Part shown: positions 53,771 to 61,952 of the stretch, piece by piece
How the letters are laid out: every line of letters starts with the position of its first letter
How positions within the stretch are numbered: the stretch's first letter is position 1
Source: Aliirhizobium wenxiniae
GTDB lineage: Bacteria > Pseudomonadota > Alphaproteobacteria > Rhizobiales > Rhizobiaceae
Assembly: GCF_019511445.1 (NCBI RefSeq)
Contig: NZ_JAEUAN010000012.1
Span: 1-64,000 of the forward strand
Direction: 5' to 3'
DNA length: 64,000 nt
Notes under the pieces: model-generated
Databases searched by the model: none
What the model was told of the DNA's origin: nothing
The model's input: only the letters and a program-made list of their open reading frames with translations
Made by a program: the position numbers and the translations under genes

Positions 53771-54259
53771 TTACTTCTTCAGCTTGTCGTAATCGAACTT
53801 CGGAGCCTTGGACAGGTCGTCCTTGTTGGTGTCGACATATGCCTTCCAGGTGCCGTTATCGTCGGCAAGTGCCATAGAAGCTGGATCAATCACAACGTAG
53901 CTTGCACCCATGCCCAAGAAGCCGCCGACGCTCGCGATAACGCCAATGACAGACTTGCCGTCGCCAATAACCACGTCGGAAATCTCGCCGACTTCTTCGT
54001 TTTGCTTGTTGTAGATGTTCAGACCCACCAGATTCGAAGTGACGAGGTCGGTGTCCTTGATCTCTACCGTCTTGAGCGGCATCGTTGCTGCCGTGCCCAT
54101 GGTAATGCCCGGACCGACCATCGTCGCGTCAGCGCCAGAAGCTGCGGTAGCAGCAGGGGCAGTCGCTGTCGGCTGTTCAGCCGGAGCTGCCGGCTGCTGA
54201 GCGAAAGCAGCGGTGCTCATCGTGCCAAGAGCAAGGGCGGCGGCGATAATCGTCTTCAT
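53771..54259 (-). CDS. PRC-barrel domain protein, secreted
   Basis: A 162-residue protein with signal peptide (TIIAAALALGTMSTAAFAQQ), an Ala/Pro/Thr-rich linker (about 20-50), and a PRC-barrel domain from about 70: DTDLVTSNLVGLNIYNKQNE then VGEISDVVIGDGKSVIGVIA, SVGGFLGMGASYVVI. Such proteins are common general-stress products in rhizobia. GAGGAATTACTC precedes ATG 54259. An EcfG-like promoter lies 52 bases upstream (54311-54335), which fits stress control. Confidence 0.85.
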   Translation of the reverse strand: MKTIIAAALALGTMSTAAFAQQPAAPAEQPTATAPAATAASGADATMVGPGITMGTAATMPLKTVEIKDTDLVTSNLVGLNIYNKQNEEVGEISDVVIGDGKSVIGVIASVGGFLGMGASYVVIDPASMALADDNGTWKAYVDTNKDDLSKAPKFDYDKLKK

Positions 54260-54310
54260 GAGTAATTCCTCGTATGCAATTGATCCCACGAGTTTTTCGT
54301 GGCGGTCAGG

Positions 54311-54335
54311 AACGACCTTGCTGCTTTTTGGTTCC
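54311..54335 (-). promoter_or_regulatory. EcfG-type promoter of the PRC-barrel gene
   Basis: On the minus strand GGAAC, 16 bases, CGTT, an exact match to the EcfG/RpoE2/sigma-T -35 and -10 consensus of alphaproteobacterial general stress response. It is oriented towards the PRC-barrel start at 54259. Confidence 0.7.
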
Positions 54336-54388
54336 GAAGGAGAATGAAAATTATGTATCTCGAAGCCTGGCCGAACGCCTCTGCAAGA

Positions 54389-54420
54389 AAAGCCGCCCCT
54401 CGCGAAGGGACGGCTTTTTT
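54389..54420 (+). terminator. Bidirectional hairpin terminator
   Basis: AAAGCCGCCCCTCGCGAAGG and the rest of this stem-loop pair as AAGCCG...CGGCTT with inner CCC/GGG and end in TTTTTT; the minus strand also shows a T-rich tail. A near-identical copy, with about 30 bases of shared flank (TGTCGGCAGGG), is at 59797-59825. Confidence 0.6.
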
Positions 54421-54633
54421 GCCGGTGGTGTCGGCAGGGCCAAGGTTGGTGAACCTTAATGCGGAAAATCAAGCAGCCAGTTGGGCCTCTCAAAGTAGCG
54501 ACGGATTCGTGATCCTGACGTCCCCTAAACCAGTGCAAGATCAGCGGTATTGAAAATGTCGATAGGGTGGACGACCTCGGAATAGCCTGTTGTCACGCCA
54601 CATACGGACGTTGTGACCTTCTCGCTGGCATCG

Positions 54634-54810
54634 TCACAACTTGATCCCATTGACTAGGTAGACGCCTTCGCAGAGGTATCCTTCGAAGGGCACACAGATC
54701 ACAGCGTGGCGGCCGGGCTCGTAAGTTAGCGCCATCAAGTCGCCAGCGATTTCGTGAATAATTGACGAAATCGAGCCAACCGCTTGCTCGGCCAGAAGGA
54801 TTGCGTTCAC
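54634..54810 (-). CDS. Small hypothetical protein
   Basis: A 58-residue ORF from GTG 54810, which has GGGAGG 7 bases upstream. The sequence A-E-Q-A-V-G-S-I-S-S-I-I then LMALTYEPGRHAVICVPFEG and a short tail V-Y-L-V-N-G-I-K-L looks like a compact strand-rich fold. No family recognised. The hairpin at 54389-54420 would terminate it. Confidence 0.5.
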   Translation of the reverse strand: MNAILLAEQAVGSISSIIHEIAGDLMALTYEPGRHAVICVPFEGYLCEGVYLVNGIKL

Positions 54811-55723
54811 TGCACAACCTCCCTGCACCCGAGTCCAGACCTACAAGACGGCGGTACCTTGCCATATGTCCGAGGCCCATCGCGTCCGCCTTCAGTATCC
54901 GGAGCTTGGACAGTTCTTGAAGATATGGACGGGGCGACGCCCACAAGACATGAAGAAGCCTCAGCTAGCTCTTGATGCGCAGCCGGCATGCATTGATCGT
55001 CATGGCGGAGCGTCAGAACGCACCCAAACGTCCGATTCCTAGCCGCCCCAAATGCCGGCGCTCACACGATAAAAGTCCTGCCGAAAAAGGGCGCCATCAA
55101 AGCGGGGAAGAAAGATGAGCAAGGGGATCCGACCTGGATTGTAACTGAGGTAGGCAAGGAAGAGGCTAAGCGGTTGGCCGAGTATTTCTACGGAAATCGT
55201 GGCCGTCATCGAACCTATTCAAAGGATATCGATCGGGCTGGACGCGCATTATACGGTGGGCGGTAGCGGCTTGTGCGGAGCGCGACGATGTGTGCAGCGG
55301 AGCCACGTGGAGCATTAACACCGCACTTGGTCGTGAACCCATAAAGGGGAATGACCGGCATGGCGTGGTTTGCGACAGGCAGCATTTAGCAATTCGCAAA
55401 TGGAGCCGACTTCCAATGGATTGCACCAGCTAAAGGTGGCGACCCCCATTCCCTGTCACACCGCATCTCCATCGACTTCGCCCCTTACCCAAGCGGCGAT
55501 CGCATCGATGAAGGCTCTCAGTGTTGGGTACAACCAAAACGAACTTGTCCGTGTTTTATATGCGCTGCAGGGCGAAGGCCGGATCGAGATTTTGAAGGCC
55601 AATCGACTCCGGCCACTTCACTAAAAGTAAATGACGCAGTGCCTAGCCTTTCGCGCCGAGTTCACCTCAGCGGCCGCAGAAAAAGCCGGCTCGCAAATGA
55701 TGTCAGGGCGGCGGCACGAAAAT
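54811..55723 (+). other. Long gene-poor stretch
   Basis: About 900 bases without a convincing gene. An open frame at 55370-55624 has a plausible helical C-terminus (ALSVGYNQNELVRVLYALQG) but no good start. Sequence near 55640-55715 (GATGTCAGGG, a G/C-rich near-hairpin) resembles the end of a further, degenerate copy of the small-RNA unit described below. Confidence 0.4.
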
Positions 55724-55748
55724 GGAACCTTTTATTGCCCTCCCCGTT
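55724..55748 (+). promoter_or_regulatory. EcfG-type promoter of small RNA A
   Basis: GGAAC, 16 bases, CGTT: a full match to the general-stress sigma consensus, immediately upstream of the small RNA at 55755-55833. Confidence 0.7.
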
Positions 55749-55754
55749 TGACTG

Positions 55755-55833
55755 TCGCCAGACCCTATTGCATCCGCTCCGGGGTTGGGTAACAAGCCCC
55801 GCTGTTGCCACGAATTTGCAGCGGGGCTTTTTT
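55755..55833 (+). ncRNA. Putative general-stress small RNA A
   Basis: A predicted transcript of about 79 bases starting 7 bases after the -10 and ending in a strong hairpin (AAGCCCCGCTG ... GCAGCGGGGCTTTTTT). No ORF or ribosome site is present. The same organisation (promoter, conserved stretch GCCAGACCCT...CTCCGGGG, terminator, then GATGTCAGGG) is found at three other places in the window. Ends are estimated from the promoter and terminator. Confidence 0.6.
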
Positions 55834-56494
55834 GATGTCAGGGCGGTGTTTTTATCTCATCAGGATCGCTATTCACGAACCCGTTCGTTACAGATGCCAG
55901 CGATGTTGTCTTTTCGGGTCTCGGATGCTAAGCGCCAACTCTATTATACGCATGTCCCGATACAAAACGAAATGTACCGGACGCTTCTCATTAATCTGTT
56001 TTCGTAATCTAACTTTGAGGTAGGATGAGACGGACGCCAACCGATCACTGGAAATTTTCGAATTCTGAGCAAGGCGCTCTGCTAACTCTTTCATGAGCCA
56101 CCGTCACCATCGACACTTAAACATAAGCAGACTTGAATACATCACACTAATCAAGGCGGGATTTCTAGTTCGGTTAAATTTTCGTTGGTTCAAACTAACG
56201 CTGTGTCTGTCTATGGTTGAGGGAAACTGCAGATATGGACGAAATTGTACACGCTGGATTTGCATCCGCTTCCCTCTCATTCATCCGTGACATCACCAAT
56301 GGCGAGCTTATCGACCATATCGTCGAGAATATCGATGCCTACACAGAGTCCATGCAGGCCGCTGCGATGCTCGAAACGAGCGCCTTCTCGGGCATTTTCC
56401 GTGGCACCGATTGGCAAGTCTGGTTTTGCCGAAGACACCACTTAGGCGCGACTCGTCGAGGAATGCAGATTGCTCGCTGGGACGGCGTAAACCT
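55834..56494 (+). other. Gene-poor stretch between small RNAs
   Basis: A 128-codon plus-strand frame at 56217-56603 (possible ATG 56235) runs into small RNA B and has no recognised family. Nothing else is supported. Confidence 0.4.
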
Positions 56495-56519
56495 GGAACC
56501 TTTTCCTCCACTCGCTGTT
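56495..56519 (+). promoter_or_regulatory. EcfG-type promoter of small RNA B
   Basis: GGAAC, 16 bases, TGTT. Matches the consensus except C to T at the first base of the -10 block. Confidence 0.65.
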
Positions 56520-56525
56520 TTAGGG

Positions 56526-56601
56526 GCGCCAGACTCTTGTTGCCTACACATCGAGAATAGGGCCGGCCCCGCTGCGATCCCAAAGCCGCAGCGGGGCTTT
56601 T
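56526..56601 (+). ncRNA. Putative general-stress small RNA B
   Basis: A predicted RNA of about 76 bases ending in GCCCCGCTGCG/CGCAGCGGGGC followed by TTTT. It belongs to the subtype that shares CAGACTCTTGTTGCCTAC and GAGAATA with copy D. Copy C starts only 25 bases after its end. Confidence 0.6.
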
Positions 56602-56626
56602 GATGTCAGGGTTGTGTGCGAAAATC

Positions 56627-56651
56627 GGAACTTTTTGCCGCGTCCGCTGTT
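56627..56651 (+). promoter_or_regulatory. EcfG-type promoter of small RNA C
   Basis: GGAAC, 16 bases, TGTT, right after the terminator of copy B, so B and C form a tandem pair with separate promoters. Confidence 0.65.
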
Positions 56652-56657
56652 TAACAA

Positions 56658-56735
56658 CCGCCACACCCTGTTTTGTCCGCTCCGGGGCTGGGTAAAAAGC
56701 CCCGCTGCTCCCACGAAGTTGTAGCGGGGCTTTTT
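56658..56735 (+). ncRNA. Putative general-stress small RNA C
   Basis: A predicted RNA of about 78 bases closely related to copy A (CACACCCTGTTTTGTCCGCT and GGGCTGGGTAAAAAGCCCCG are near-matches to A), ending in a GCCCCGCTGC/GTAGCGGGGC stem with TTTTT. Confidence 0.6.
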
Positions 56736-57297
56736 CGATATTAAACCTTGGCTTCAGAAATTGATCTACATCGAAAACGCAACCGCTGACTCTGGTAAGT
56801 CGGTTGTGTCGTCGCGGGTCGGCCCCTCCCTTCAAAGATGATATTCCTGCATGTGGAACACGATGGAAGCGGACGCTGTTTAGCTTTCATGAGATTTCTT
56901 GAACAACGTCCCCTAGTCACCTTTCTCCGATACTTTGGTTATCGTGTTTTCTTTCTACGCTGCGCAAGCCTGGATGACTGACCGTTTTGGCAACACGGAT
57001 GGGAAAGCGCCCATTGCCAACCCGTCGAAATAACGTGTCACGCTCGCGGGCAGAAGATATATATCACTCCTGGTAACGCACCCTAGGCTGCCCTTTAACC
57101 ACACGAACAATGCGGAGCGTCATGGCGTCAAGGAACTCTTCACGCCGCTGATGGCTTCCTTATTTTGCTCAGTGCTTTCGAGTACTTTGTACGGTAAATG
57201 ACAAAGCCAGCTACACGTCGACAGTTGCTCAAATGCTACAGACTCTATCTGCTGATCAGCATAGTTATCCATTACTAGTTCGATGAGAGGGCTGAAT
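56736..57297 (+). other. Intergenic region before the outer-membrane protein
   Basis: About 560 bases with no supported gene. The last 100 bases should contain the promoter of the porin-like gene; no EcfG match is seen. Confidence 0.4.
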
Positions 57298-57939
57298 ATG
57301 ACCAAAACTATTGCTTTTGCTGTGCTTGCGCTTTCCGCCTCGACCGCGGCTTACGCAGCAGACGCAGTCGACCAAGTTCCAAGCGCGCCAGTCGCCGTTG
57401 AAACCCAGGTATTCTCTTGGGACGGCGCCTATGCAGGTATTGCCGCCGGCTACGGCTGGGGCAATGGTGATTTCAGCGCCGGTGGCGCCAGCATCGACGA
57501 AGACTTCGACGGCGCTATCGCAGGTGGCTTTGTTGGCTACAACTGGCAGATGAGCAACGGCTTCGTTATGGGTATCGAAGGCGATGTCGACTATAACTGG
57601 AACAAGGAAGACAACATCCTTGGCATAGATGGCGTTGACGCAGGCACCAAGTGGGCGGGCTCGGTTCGTGGCCGTGTCGGCTATGCCTTCGACCGCGCGC
57701 TGGTTTATGCTGCGGGCGGCTGGACTGCCACGCGCGCATTCCTCGACACGCCGGTTGGCGATGATGATGAGACGTTCCACGGCTGGACCGTCGGCGCCGG
57801 TGTTGATTTCGCAGTCACTGACAACGTCTTCCTCCGCGGCGAATATCGTTACAACGACTTCGGTGATAAGGACTTCGACGGTGTCAACGTGGACATCGAC
57901 CAGCACGTCGTCAAGGCAGGCATCGCGGTCAAGTTCTGA
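57298..57939 (+). CDS. Outer-membrane beta-barrel protein (Omp25/Omp31 family)
   Basis: A 213-residue outer-membrane protein: signal peptide (IAFAVLALSASTAAYA, cut before A-D), then F-S-W-D-G-A-Y-A-G-I-A-A-G-Y-G-W, alternating strands with GFVMGIEGDVDYNW, SVRGRVGYAFDRALVYAAGG and a C-terminal FLRGEYRYNDFG ending in Phe (A-V-K-F), all typical of the Omp25/31 barrels of Brucella and rhizobia. ATG 57298 has GAGAGG 8 bases upstream; the upstream in-frame ATG 57283 is less likely. A perfect terminator follows. Confidence 0.9.
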   Translation: MTKTIAFAVLALSASTAAYAADAVDQVPSAPVAVETQVFSWDGAYAGIAAGYGWGNGDFSAGGASIDEDFDGAIAGGFVGYNWQMSNGFVMGIEGDVDYNWNKEDNILGIDGVDAGTKWAGSVRGRVGYAFDRALVYAAGGWTATRAFLDTPVGDDDETFHGWTVGAGVDFAVTDNVFLRGEYRYNDFGDKDFDGVNVDIDQHVVKAGIAVKF

Positions 57940-57958
57940 TACCAAACTGCCAAATAAT

Positions 57959-57986
57959 AAGGGCCTCTAGATGAGGCCCTTTTTTT
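57959..57986 (+). terminator. Intrinsic terminator
   Basis: AGGGCCTC/GAGGCCCT stem with a short loop and seven Ts, 20 bases after the outer-membrane protein stop. Confidence 0.85.
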
Positions 57987-58762
57987 GTTTTCGCTACGCT
58001 TCAGTTGGTCCGCGTGGACGGCGCGGCAGGCTTTCAACGATGCGATCGGCGCGTACCGTCATGTGGTCGACGGCCTGCTATACGCCATGGATAGCCTCCA
58101 TGATTTGTTCTGCCGTCTCGCGCATGCCAGCCTTGTTGATGTAGGTCTCGGCCACGTGCAGCTTATGCGCCGCCAACTCATCGCGAGCGAGGGCAGGTAA
58201 GAGCCTGCGCGGCAGGGGCTGCATATGGTATGCGCAGTTATCATAACCGACAAAAAAGTCCATTTGGTTTGAATTTCATGTTTTTTTTCAATGGGGAGGT
58301 GTCCGGCGAAGGACCGGATATCCCGAAAGTGCGGTGGAACAGCGGACACCTTGCCCGCCATCACATCAGTTATTTAGTCGTTTGTTTGGTGTTGGGGTGG
58401 CGGTTTTTCACCACGGCGTCTCAGTACGCGTAGTTTAGGGATATCCGCGAGCCCATCCCCCGCTACGCGGCGGGCCCCACTAAAGACGTCAGATGCTCTG
58501 TAGCCCGACGCTCCTTGGATTCGTGGTGAATCGGAAGGTTCCTAGTGTCCCTCGTCTATACGAGGGCCGATTATATTTGTTGAGAACCGTGCGCGCGACA
58601 CACCGCCCGGCGCGGTTGCACGGTAATGCCACTGGAGCGCGCACTGGGTCAGACAGTGCGCGGAACCTCCGTGCCAACATCGGAATTGCGACCGGGCGCT
58701 TGCGCTCGTTTGCCTCGCCCTTTTTGGCTTCGGTGTTTGGTGAATCGGCCGGTCGAGACAAT
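57987..58762 (+). other. Gene-poor stretch
   Basis: About 775 bases. A minus-strand frame at 58078-58263 (61 codons, helical C-terminus ELAAHKLHVAETYINKAGMR) is the only one with protein-like composition; it has no clear ribosome site. Otherwise nothing is recognised. Confidence 0.35.
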
Positions 58763-58789
58763 AAAAAAGGCGGCATCTCTGCCGCCTTT
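58763..58789 (-). terminator. Terminator of the entericidin gene
   Basis: On the minus strand AAAGGCGGCAGAGATGCCGC followed by CTTTTTTA: a strong GGCGGC/GCCGCC stem with a T run, 17 bases after the gene's stop. Confidence 0.85.
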
Positions 58790-58805
58790 CGTCAATTTGT
58801 CCGCC

Positions 58806-58964
58806 TCACTTGGCAGCAGCATTTCCAACACGGTTGCCGGCATCCTGCGTGGCGTTCACGGTGTTAGCCGTGTCCTGCCCCATGCCACGGATGGTGTTGC
58901 CGCAGGACGACAACGCGCCGGTAGCAAAAGCGAGGGCGAATACAGTGATAATTGCTCTTTTCAT
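58806..58964 (-). CDS. Entericidin A/B family lipoprotein
   Basis: A 52-residue membrane lipoprotein of the entericidin family, toxin/antidote-type proteins linked to stress-induced lysis in E. coli. Seen are a signal with lipobox A-L-S-S-C-G-N-T-I, then I-R-G-M-G-Q-D-T-A-N-T-V-N. GGAGAGG is 9 bases before ATG 58964. No antidote partner is evident next to it. Rhizobial entericidins are often stress-regulated, but no EcfG match lies directly upstream here. Confidence 0.85.
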   Translation of the reverse strand: MKRAIITVFALAFATGALSSCGNTIRGMGQDTANTVNATQDAGNRVGNAAAK

Positions 58965-59024
58965 GACATCCTCTCCAGTTTTGACCCATTCATAAATAGA
59001 GGGGTCCAGCGCCGTGACCATACC

Positions 59025-59267
59025 TCAGGGCGTTAGATCTACACTCGCGCCCTCAGCAGAAACTGACTGCACTTGCCGAGACATAAGGTACGCCACAACG
59101 TCACCGTCGCACGCCTCAACCAGACGATCTGCGCTGTATCCTGCCGCTTCGGCTTCCGCCCTAAGGACGCCCGCGAGCATCGCGAAATCGTGCTCATTGC
59201 CTGCTGGCAAGGCTGCAAACCGACGCTCTTCAAGGCGGTCGTCAATCCAATCGTGTATGATCATCAT
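59025..59267 (-). CDS. DUF768-like small protein
   Basis: An 80-residue soluble protein. D-W-I-D-D-R-L-E-E-R-R then a helical pair with HDFAMLAGVLRAEAEAAGYS and V-V-A-Y-L-M-S-R looks like the DUF768 family of rhizobia (W-I-x-D-N ... A-A-E-A-G-I). ATG 59267 is preferred because GGGAGA is 7 bases upstream; the frame is open to 59375. A weak EcfG-like match (GGAAC-N16-GATT) lies upstream on this strand. Confidence 0.55.
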   Translation of the reverse strand: MMIIHDWIDDRLEERRFAALPAGNEHDFAMLAGVLRAEAEAAGYSADRLVEACDGDVVAYLMSRQVQSVSAEGASVDLTP

Positions 59268-59380
59268 CACGTAATCTCCCGTTGTGACCGTCATAATCGG
59301 CGGCCGCAACTTTCGTTCCGCAATAAGGAAAAAATGACCGGCACAAGTTTCCGAACCCGACTTAATCAGCTTCACTTGCC

Positions 59381-59405
59381 GGAACGTTCCAACACCACGC
59401 CCGTT
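59381..59405 (+). promoter_or_regulatory. EcfG-type promoter of the basic lipoprotein
   Basis: GGAAC, 16 bases, CGTT, a full consensus match, 31 bases before ATG 59436. Confidence 0.75.
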
Positions 59406-59435
59406 TCCGTGCCGATCAAATGGAGGGTTACCCGA

Positions 59436-59783
59436 ATGCTCAAGAAGTTATCTACGCTCGCTGCGGCAGCTATGGCCTGTCTTACACTGGCCGGCTGTGT
59501 CAATGAGAGCGGCTATTCAACCTACGACCGAGGATACAGCCGATATAACGGACCTTCTTACGTCTATCGTGCTGAGCGGCCACATAGAGATTGGGACCGT
59601 CGACACCATGAGCGGAGCGATTGGAACCGTCACCGGGACGCACGGCGAGATGACCATCGTGGCCGCCGAGACTGGGAGAGAAGCGAGCGTCGGCGCGACG
59701 GTTGGCGCGAGAAAGCCGATCGGTCGGATCGTAGAGACGGTCGCGCTGGAGGGGAAGGCAAGATCTGGATGCCCAACAGATAG
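59436..59783 (+). CDS. Lipoprotein with Arg/Asp-rich tail
   Basis: A 115-residue predicted lipoprotein: hydrophobic A-A-A-A-M-A-C-L-T-L-A-G-C with a lipobox, a tyrosine-rich stretch (Y-S-T-Y-D-R-G-Y-S-R-Y), then about 60 residues of Arg, Asp, Glu and His (DWDRRHHERSDWNRHRDARR). No catalytic family; such low-complexity charged tails are common in envelope stress proteins. ATG 59436 has GGAGGG 8 bases upstream. An exact EcfG promoter precedes it and a terminator follows. Confidence 0.7.
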   Translation: MLKKLSTLAAAAMACLTLAGCVNESGYSTYDRGYSRYNGPSYVYRAERPHRDWDRRHHERSDWNRHRDARRDDHRGRRDWERSERRRDGWREKADRSDRRDGRAGGEGKIWMPNR

Positions 59784-59796
59784 GGTCGACCAGGAG

Positions 59797-59825
59797 AAGC
59801 CGCCCCTCGCGAAGGGACGGCTTCT
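59797..59825 (+). terminator. Intrinsic terminator
   Basis: AAGCCGCCCC/GGGACGGCTT hairpin with a short T-rich tail, 13 bases after the lipoprotein stop. Near-identical to the hairpin at 54389, including flanks. Confidence 0.7.
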
Positions 59826-60481
59826 TAACCGGCAGTGTCGGCAGGGCGAAGGTCAGGGGAGCCTTGATGCTGAATTGGGCCTACTGCTTACGAAGCATCT
59901 TTTGGTGGACCAGAGGCCTTCAGTTCTTCGAATACCTCCGATGCACGATAGGCAAATTTTACCTCTTTATCCTTCTATCCGCGCCGTTTCAGATCTGCGA
60001 AACTGTTTGCACGGGTTCATCAGAATGTAGGAGTTCGAGTAGGTTTTACGCACTCCTTAGGAGACCGGAAGGGTGTAGCGATATTGCGTCCCGATCTAGG
60101 CCTGCTACGATGCTCATCGCCGCCTAAGATCTACATTTTGATTAATGTCAGCCGACCTCGAAACAAAAAGAGTGCCGTCCGCGGTGACGAACAGGGCGCT
60201 TGTAATGATGACCGCACTTTCGTAACATGCTGTCGTGTTCTCGTGGGGACGAGTGTGGCCGGAGCGCGCCAAGCGCAGCTCTGGCCGCTTCTCACGGAAC
60301 TGATAGAGGCCTCGCGCATTGTATGAACGTCGCGAGAGTCGTCCCCGTCCCCCGACAAGAGTTTAAGTCCCCCTCGAACTCAAACTCTCGCGACACCTCA
60401 CTACATCGCAGGCAGATGCAGATGACCGTTGACTTTCGGTGTCATTCGTGAGAACAAAAAGAGAACATAATGGAGGTGCAG
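59826..60481 (+). other. Gene-poor stretch
   Basis: About 650 bases with only low-quality overlapping frames. No RNA gene, repeat or EcfG match seen. Confidence 0.4.
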
Positions 60482-60655
60482 ATGAACCGTACCGATGAAG
60501 TTGTATCTCGAGCCTTAGCCGTTGTTGCCGCGTCGCGCGCGCTGCGTGAAAAGCAAGAAAAGCAACGGCGTGAAGTCTACGAGCGAGTGCAGATTGCCTC
60601 CGTCATGCGTCCTACCATTCCGAAGGGCATCCAACTGCGCCTTAACTTGCAATGA
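60482..60655 (+). CDS. Small basic protein
   Basis: A 57-residue helical, basic protein (LREKQEKQRREVYERVQIAS in the middle). GGAGG sits 4 bases before ATG 60482, which fixes the start. Its stop overlaps the next gene's start (ATGA), so it heads a three-gene micro-operon. Function unknown; it could bind nucleic acid. Confidence 0.55.
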   Translation: MNRTDEVVSRALAVVAASRALREKQEKQRREVYERVQIASVMRPTIPKGIQLRLNLQ

Positions 60656-60891
60656 GCCTTCCACGCCTCAGCGACTACCGCGCCGAGAAGATCGACATGT
60701 CCTGTCGCCGATGTGACCGCCACGGCGTCTACGATCGCAAGGCTCTAGTGAAGAAGTTCGGCGCAGCCATCGAGTTCGTCGAACTTCGCCGGATCTTGGC
60801 CATCGGATGCGATCGCCGGGGCACGGACGGCTGCGAAGCTTGCTTCCCTTGCCTTCTGACCGCAAACATTCTGATGGATGAACGCCGATGA
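60652..60891 (+). CDS. Small cysteine-rich protein, zinc-ribbon-like
   Basis: A 79-residue protein with two Cys pairs: M-S-C-R-R-C-D-R-H-G near residue 18 and, at the C-terminus, G-C-E-A-C-F-P-C, suggesting a zinc knuckle. Coupled at both ends (ATGA overlaps) to its neighbours. Similar short proteins occur in prophage-like and plasmid regions of rhizobia; function unknown. Confidence 0.55.
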   Translation: MSLPRLSDYRAEKIDMSCRRCDRHGVYDRKALVKKFGAAIEFVELRRILAIGCDRRGTDGCEACFPCLLTANILMDERR

Positions 60892-61106
60892 GCGATGAGG
60901 GTAGATCAGCACGCACCGGCTTCGCTATCGTTGATCACTACTGCGAGCACGATGGCTGTAAGGCCTGGGGCTGCTACGGCTTTGAGGAAAACCGAACCGT
61001 CACTCACTGGTTTTGCTCGGATCATCAACCTCGGCTCTATCGTGGCCTGCCGCGGCACGGTGAGGCGCGTTTAGCCGCGACCGGGGTTGCGGACATGCTG
61101 ATGTGA
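60888..61106 (+). CDS. Small Cys/His protein
   Basis: A 72-residue protein with C-E-H-D-G-C-K-A-W-G and H-W-F-C-S-D-H-Q-P, a likely CxxxxC...CxxH metal site. Third in the micro-operon; its product may partner the zinc-ribbon protein before it. No known family function. Confidence 0.55.
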   Translation: MSDEGRSARTGFAIVDHYCEHDGCKAWGCYGFEENRTVTHWFCSDHQPRLYRGLPRHGEARLAATGVADMLM

Positions 61107-61107
61107 T

Positions 61108-61397
61108 ATGGACTGGCATCCAACCTAGCAACGGCGGGTGACGTGGCCCGGAGAAGGCCACGATTACTCGATCTGCTATGTCGCGTCGATCTACATTGGG
61201 CACATTATGCGAGACCTGACGACGCACACGCACAAGAACGAGTTCATGTGGTCAAGCGGCGCTCATGGAGAAGACGGGTTCAAGCGCCGTATCAGTATGC
61301 CGCACCGTGGATAGAAGCCGGAACACTGGCAAGCCGCCAAAGGTGGCGAGGAGTTGAACGTTCGAAAGCGCTACGCGAATAGATTGCCGCTTCGATG
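61108..61397 (+). pseudogene. Small conserved protein, disrupted
   Basis: Starting at ATG 61108 (M-D-W-H-P-T) the frame breaks in the next few bases. It resumes with WPGEGHDYSICYVASIYIGH, then HKNEFMWSSGAHGEDGFKRR and I-S-M-P-H-R-G, hits an in-frame TAG, and continues KPEHWQAAKGGEELN. Protein-like composition over this length with at least two lesions marks it as a decayed gene. Family not named with confidence. Confidence 0.45.
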
Positions 61398-61404
61398 ATG
61401 TGAT

Positions 61405-61430
61405 GGAACCAGCCGTGCCCCTGCCCGGTT
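61405..61430 (+). promoter_or_regulatory. EcfG-like promoter of the DUF982 gene
   Basis: GGAAC then GTT with an 18-base gap (one base longer than in the other sites), within the GGAAC-N18/19-TT form reported for RpoE2, 23 bases before ATG 61453. Confidence 0.45.
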
Positions 61431-61452
61431 CAGCCACTGGAGGTATCGCGTC

Positions 61453-61704
61453 ATGGATCCGAAATATTGGAGTAAGCCCGTCACTCTGGAGATAGGCACC
61501 CTAGGAAAATACAAGACTGTGACAAACACTGGAGAAGCTGCGAGGATGCTCCTTAGTCAGTGGCCACTCGATCGCGGGCGACAATACGGAAAAGCGAGAA
61601 AGACATGTCTGGCCGTGCTGGAAGGATCTAAGCCGCCAAGCGAGGCTCGGAAGGCGTTTATTGAGGCTGCGGCTGAAGCGGATATTTTCGTGCGCGAGCA
61701 GTGA
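61453..61704 (+). CDS. DUF982 protein
   Basis: An 83-residue member of the DUF982 family, abundant in rhizobia: Y-W-S-K-P-V-T-L-E-I-G then NTGEAARMLLSQWPLDRGRQ, Y-G-K-A-R-K-T-C-L-A-V-L-E-G and ARKAFIEAAAEADIFV. Cytosolic, function unknown. A second DUF982 gene is at 63578. Small RNA D starts 64 bases after its stop. Confidence 0.85.
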   Translation: MDPKYWSKPVTLEIGTLGKYKTVTNTGEAARMLLSQWPLDRGRQYGKARKTCLAVLEGSKPPSEARKAFIEAAAEADIFVREQ

Positions 61705-61736
61705 GGGACGCCCTAGCCGGGAGCCAGGAGGCTGGC

Positions 61737-61761
61737 GGAACCTTCCGCTTCATTCGATGTT
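61737..61761 (+). promoter_or_regulatory. EcfG-type promoter of small RNA D
   Basis: GGAAC, 16 bases, TGTT, followed by a transcript of the same family as at 55.7 and 56.5-56.7 kb. Confidence 0.65.
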
Positions 61762-61767
61762 TTGTAG

Positions 61768-61838
61768 CCGCCATACTCTTGTTGCCTACTTGAGAATAAG
61801 GCAGCCCTGCTACGATCACGAAGCGTAGCAGGGCTTTT
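61768..61838 (+). ncRNA. Putative general-stress small RNA D
   Basis: A predicted RNA of about 71 bases, like copy B in its middle part (ACTCTTGTTGCCTAC, GAGAATAAGGC), ending in GCCCTGCTACG/CGTAGCAGGGC and TTTT. The two arms changed together relative to the other copies (GCCCTGC/GCAGGGC instead of GCCCCGC/GCGGGGC), which supports a conserved hairpin. Confidence 0.6.
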
Positions 61839-61952
61839 GGTGTCAGGGCAGCATTAGCAGAATTAACCCTTTACGCTTACCATTATCCGATTAGTCTCTT
61901 GCGGTTCTAGATAGTTACCTGAATATTACCTCGTTCAATCGCGAGGAATATT

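Noticed and set aside
59073..59435. Upstream part of the long frame leading into the lipoprotein
   Set aside because: The lipoprotein signal and GGAGGG fix the start at 59436, and the EcfG promoter lies inside the longer frame.
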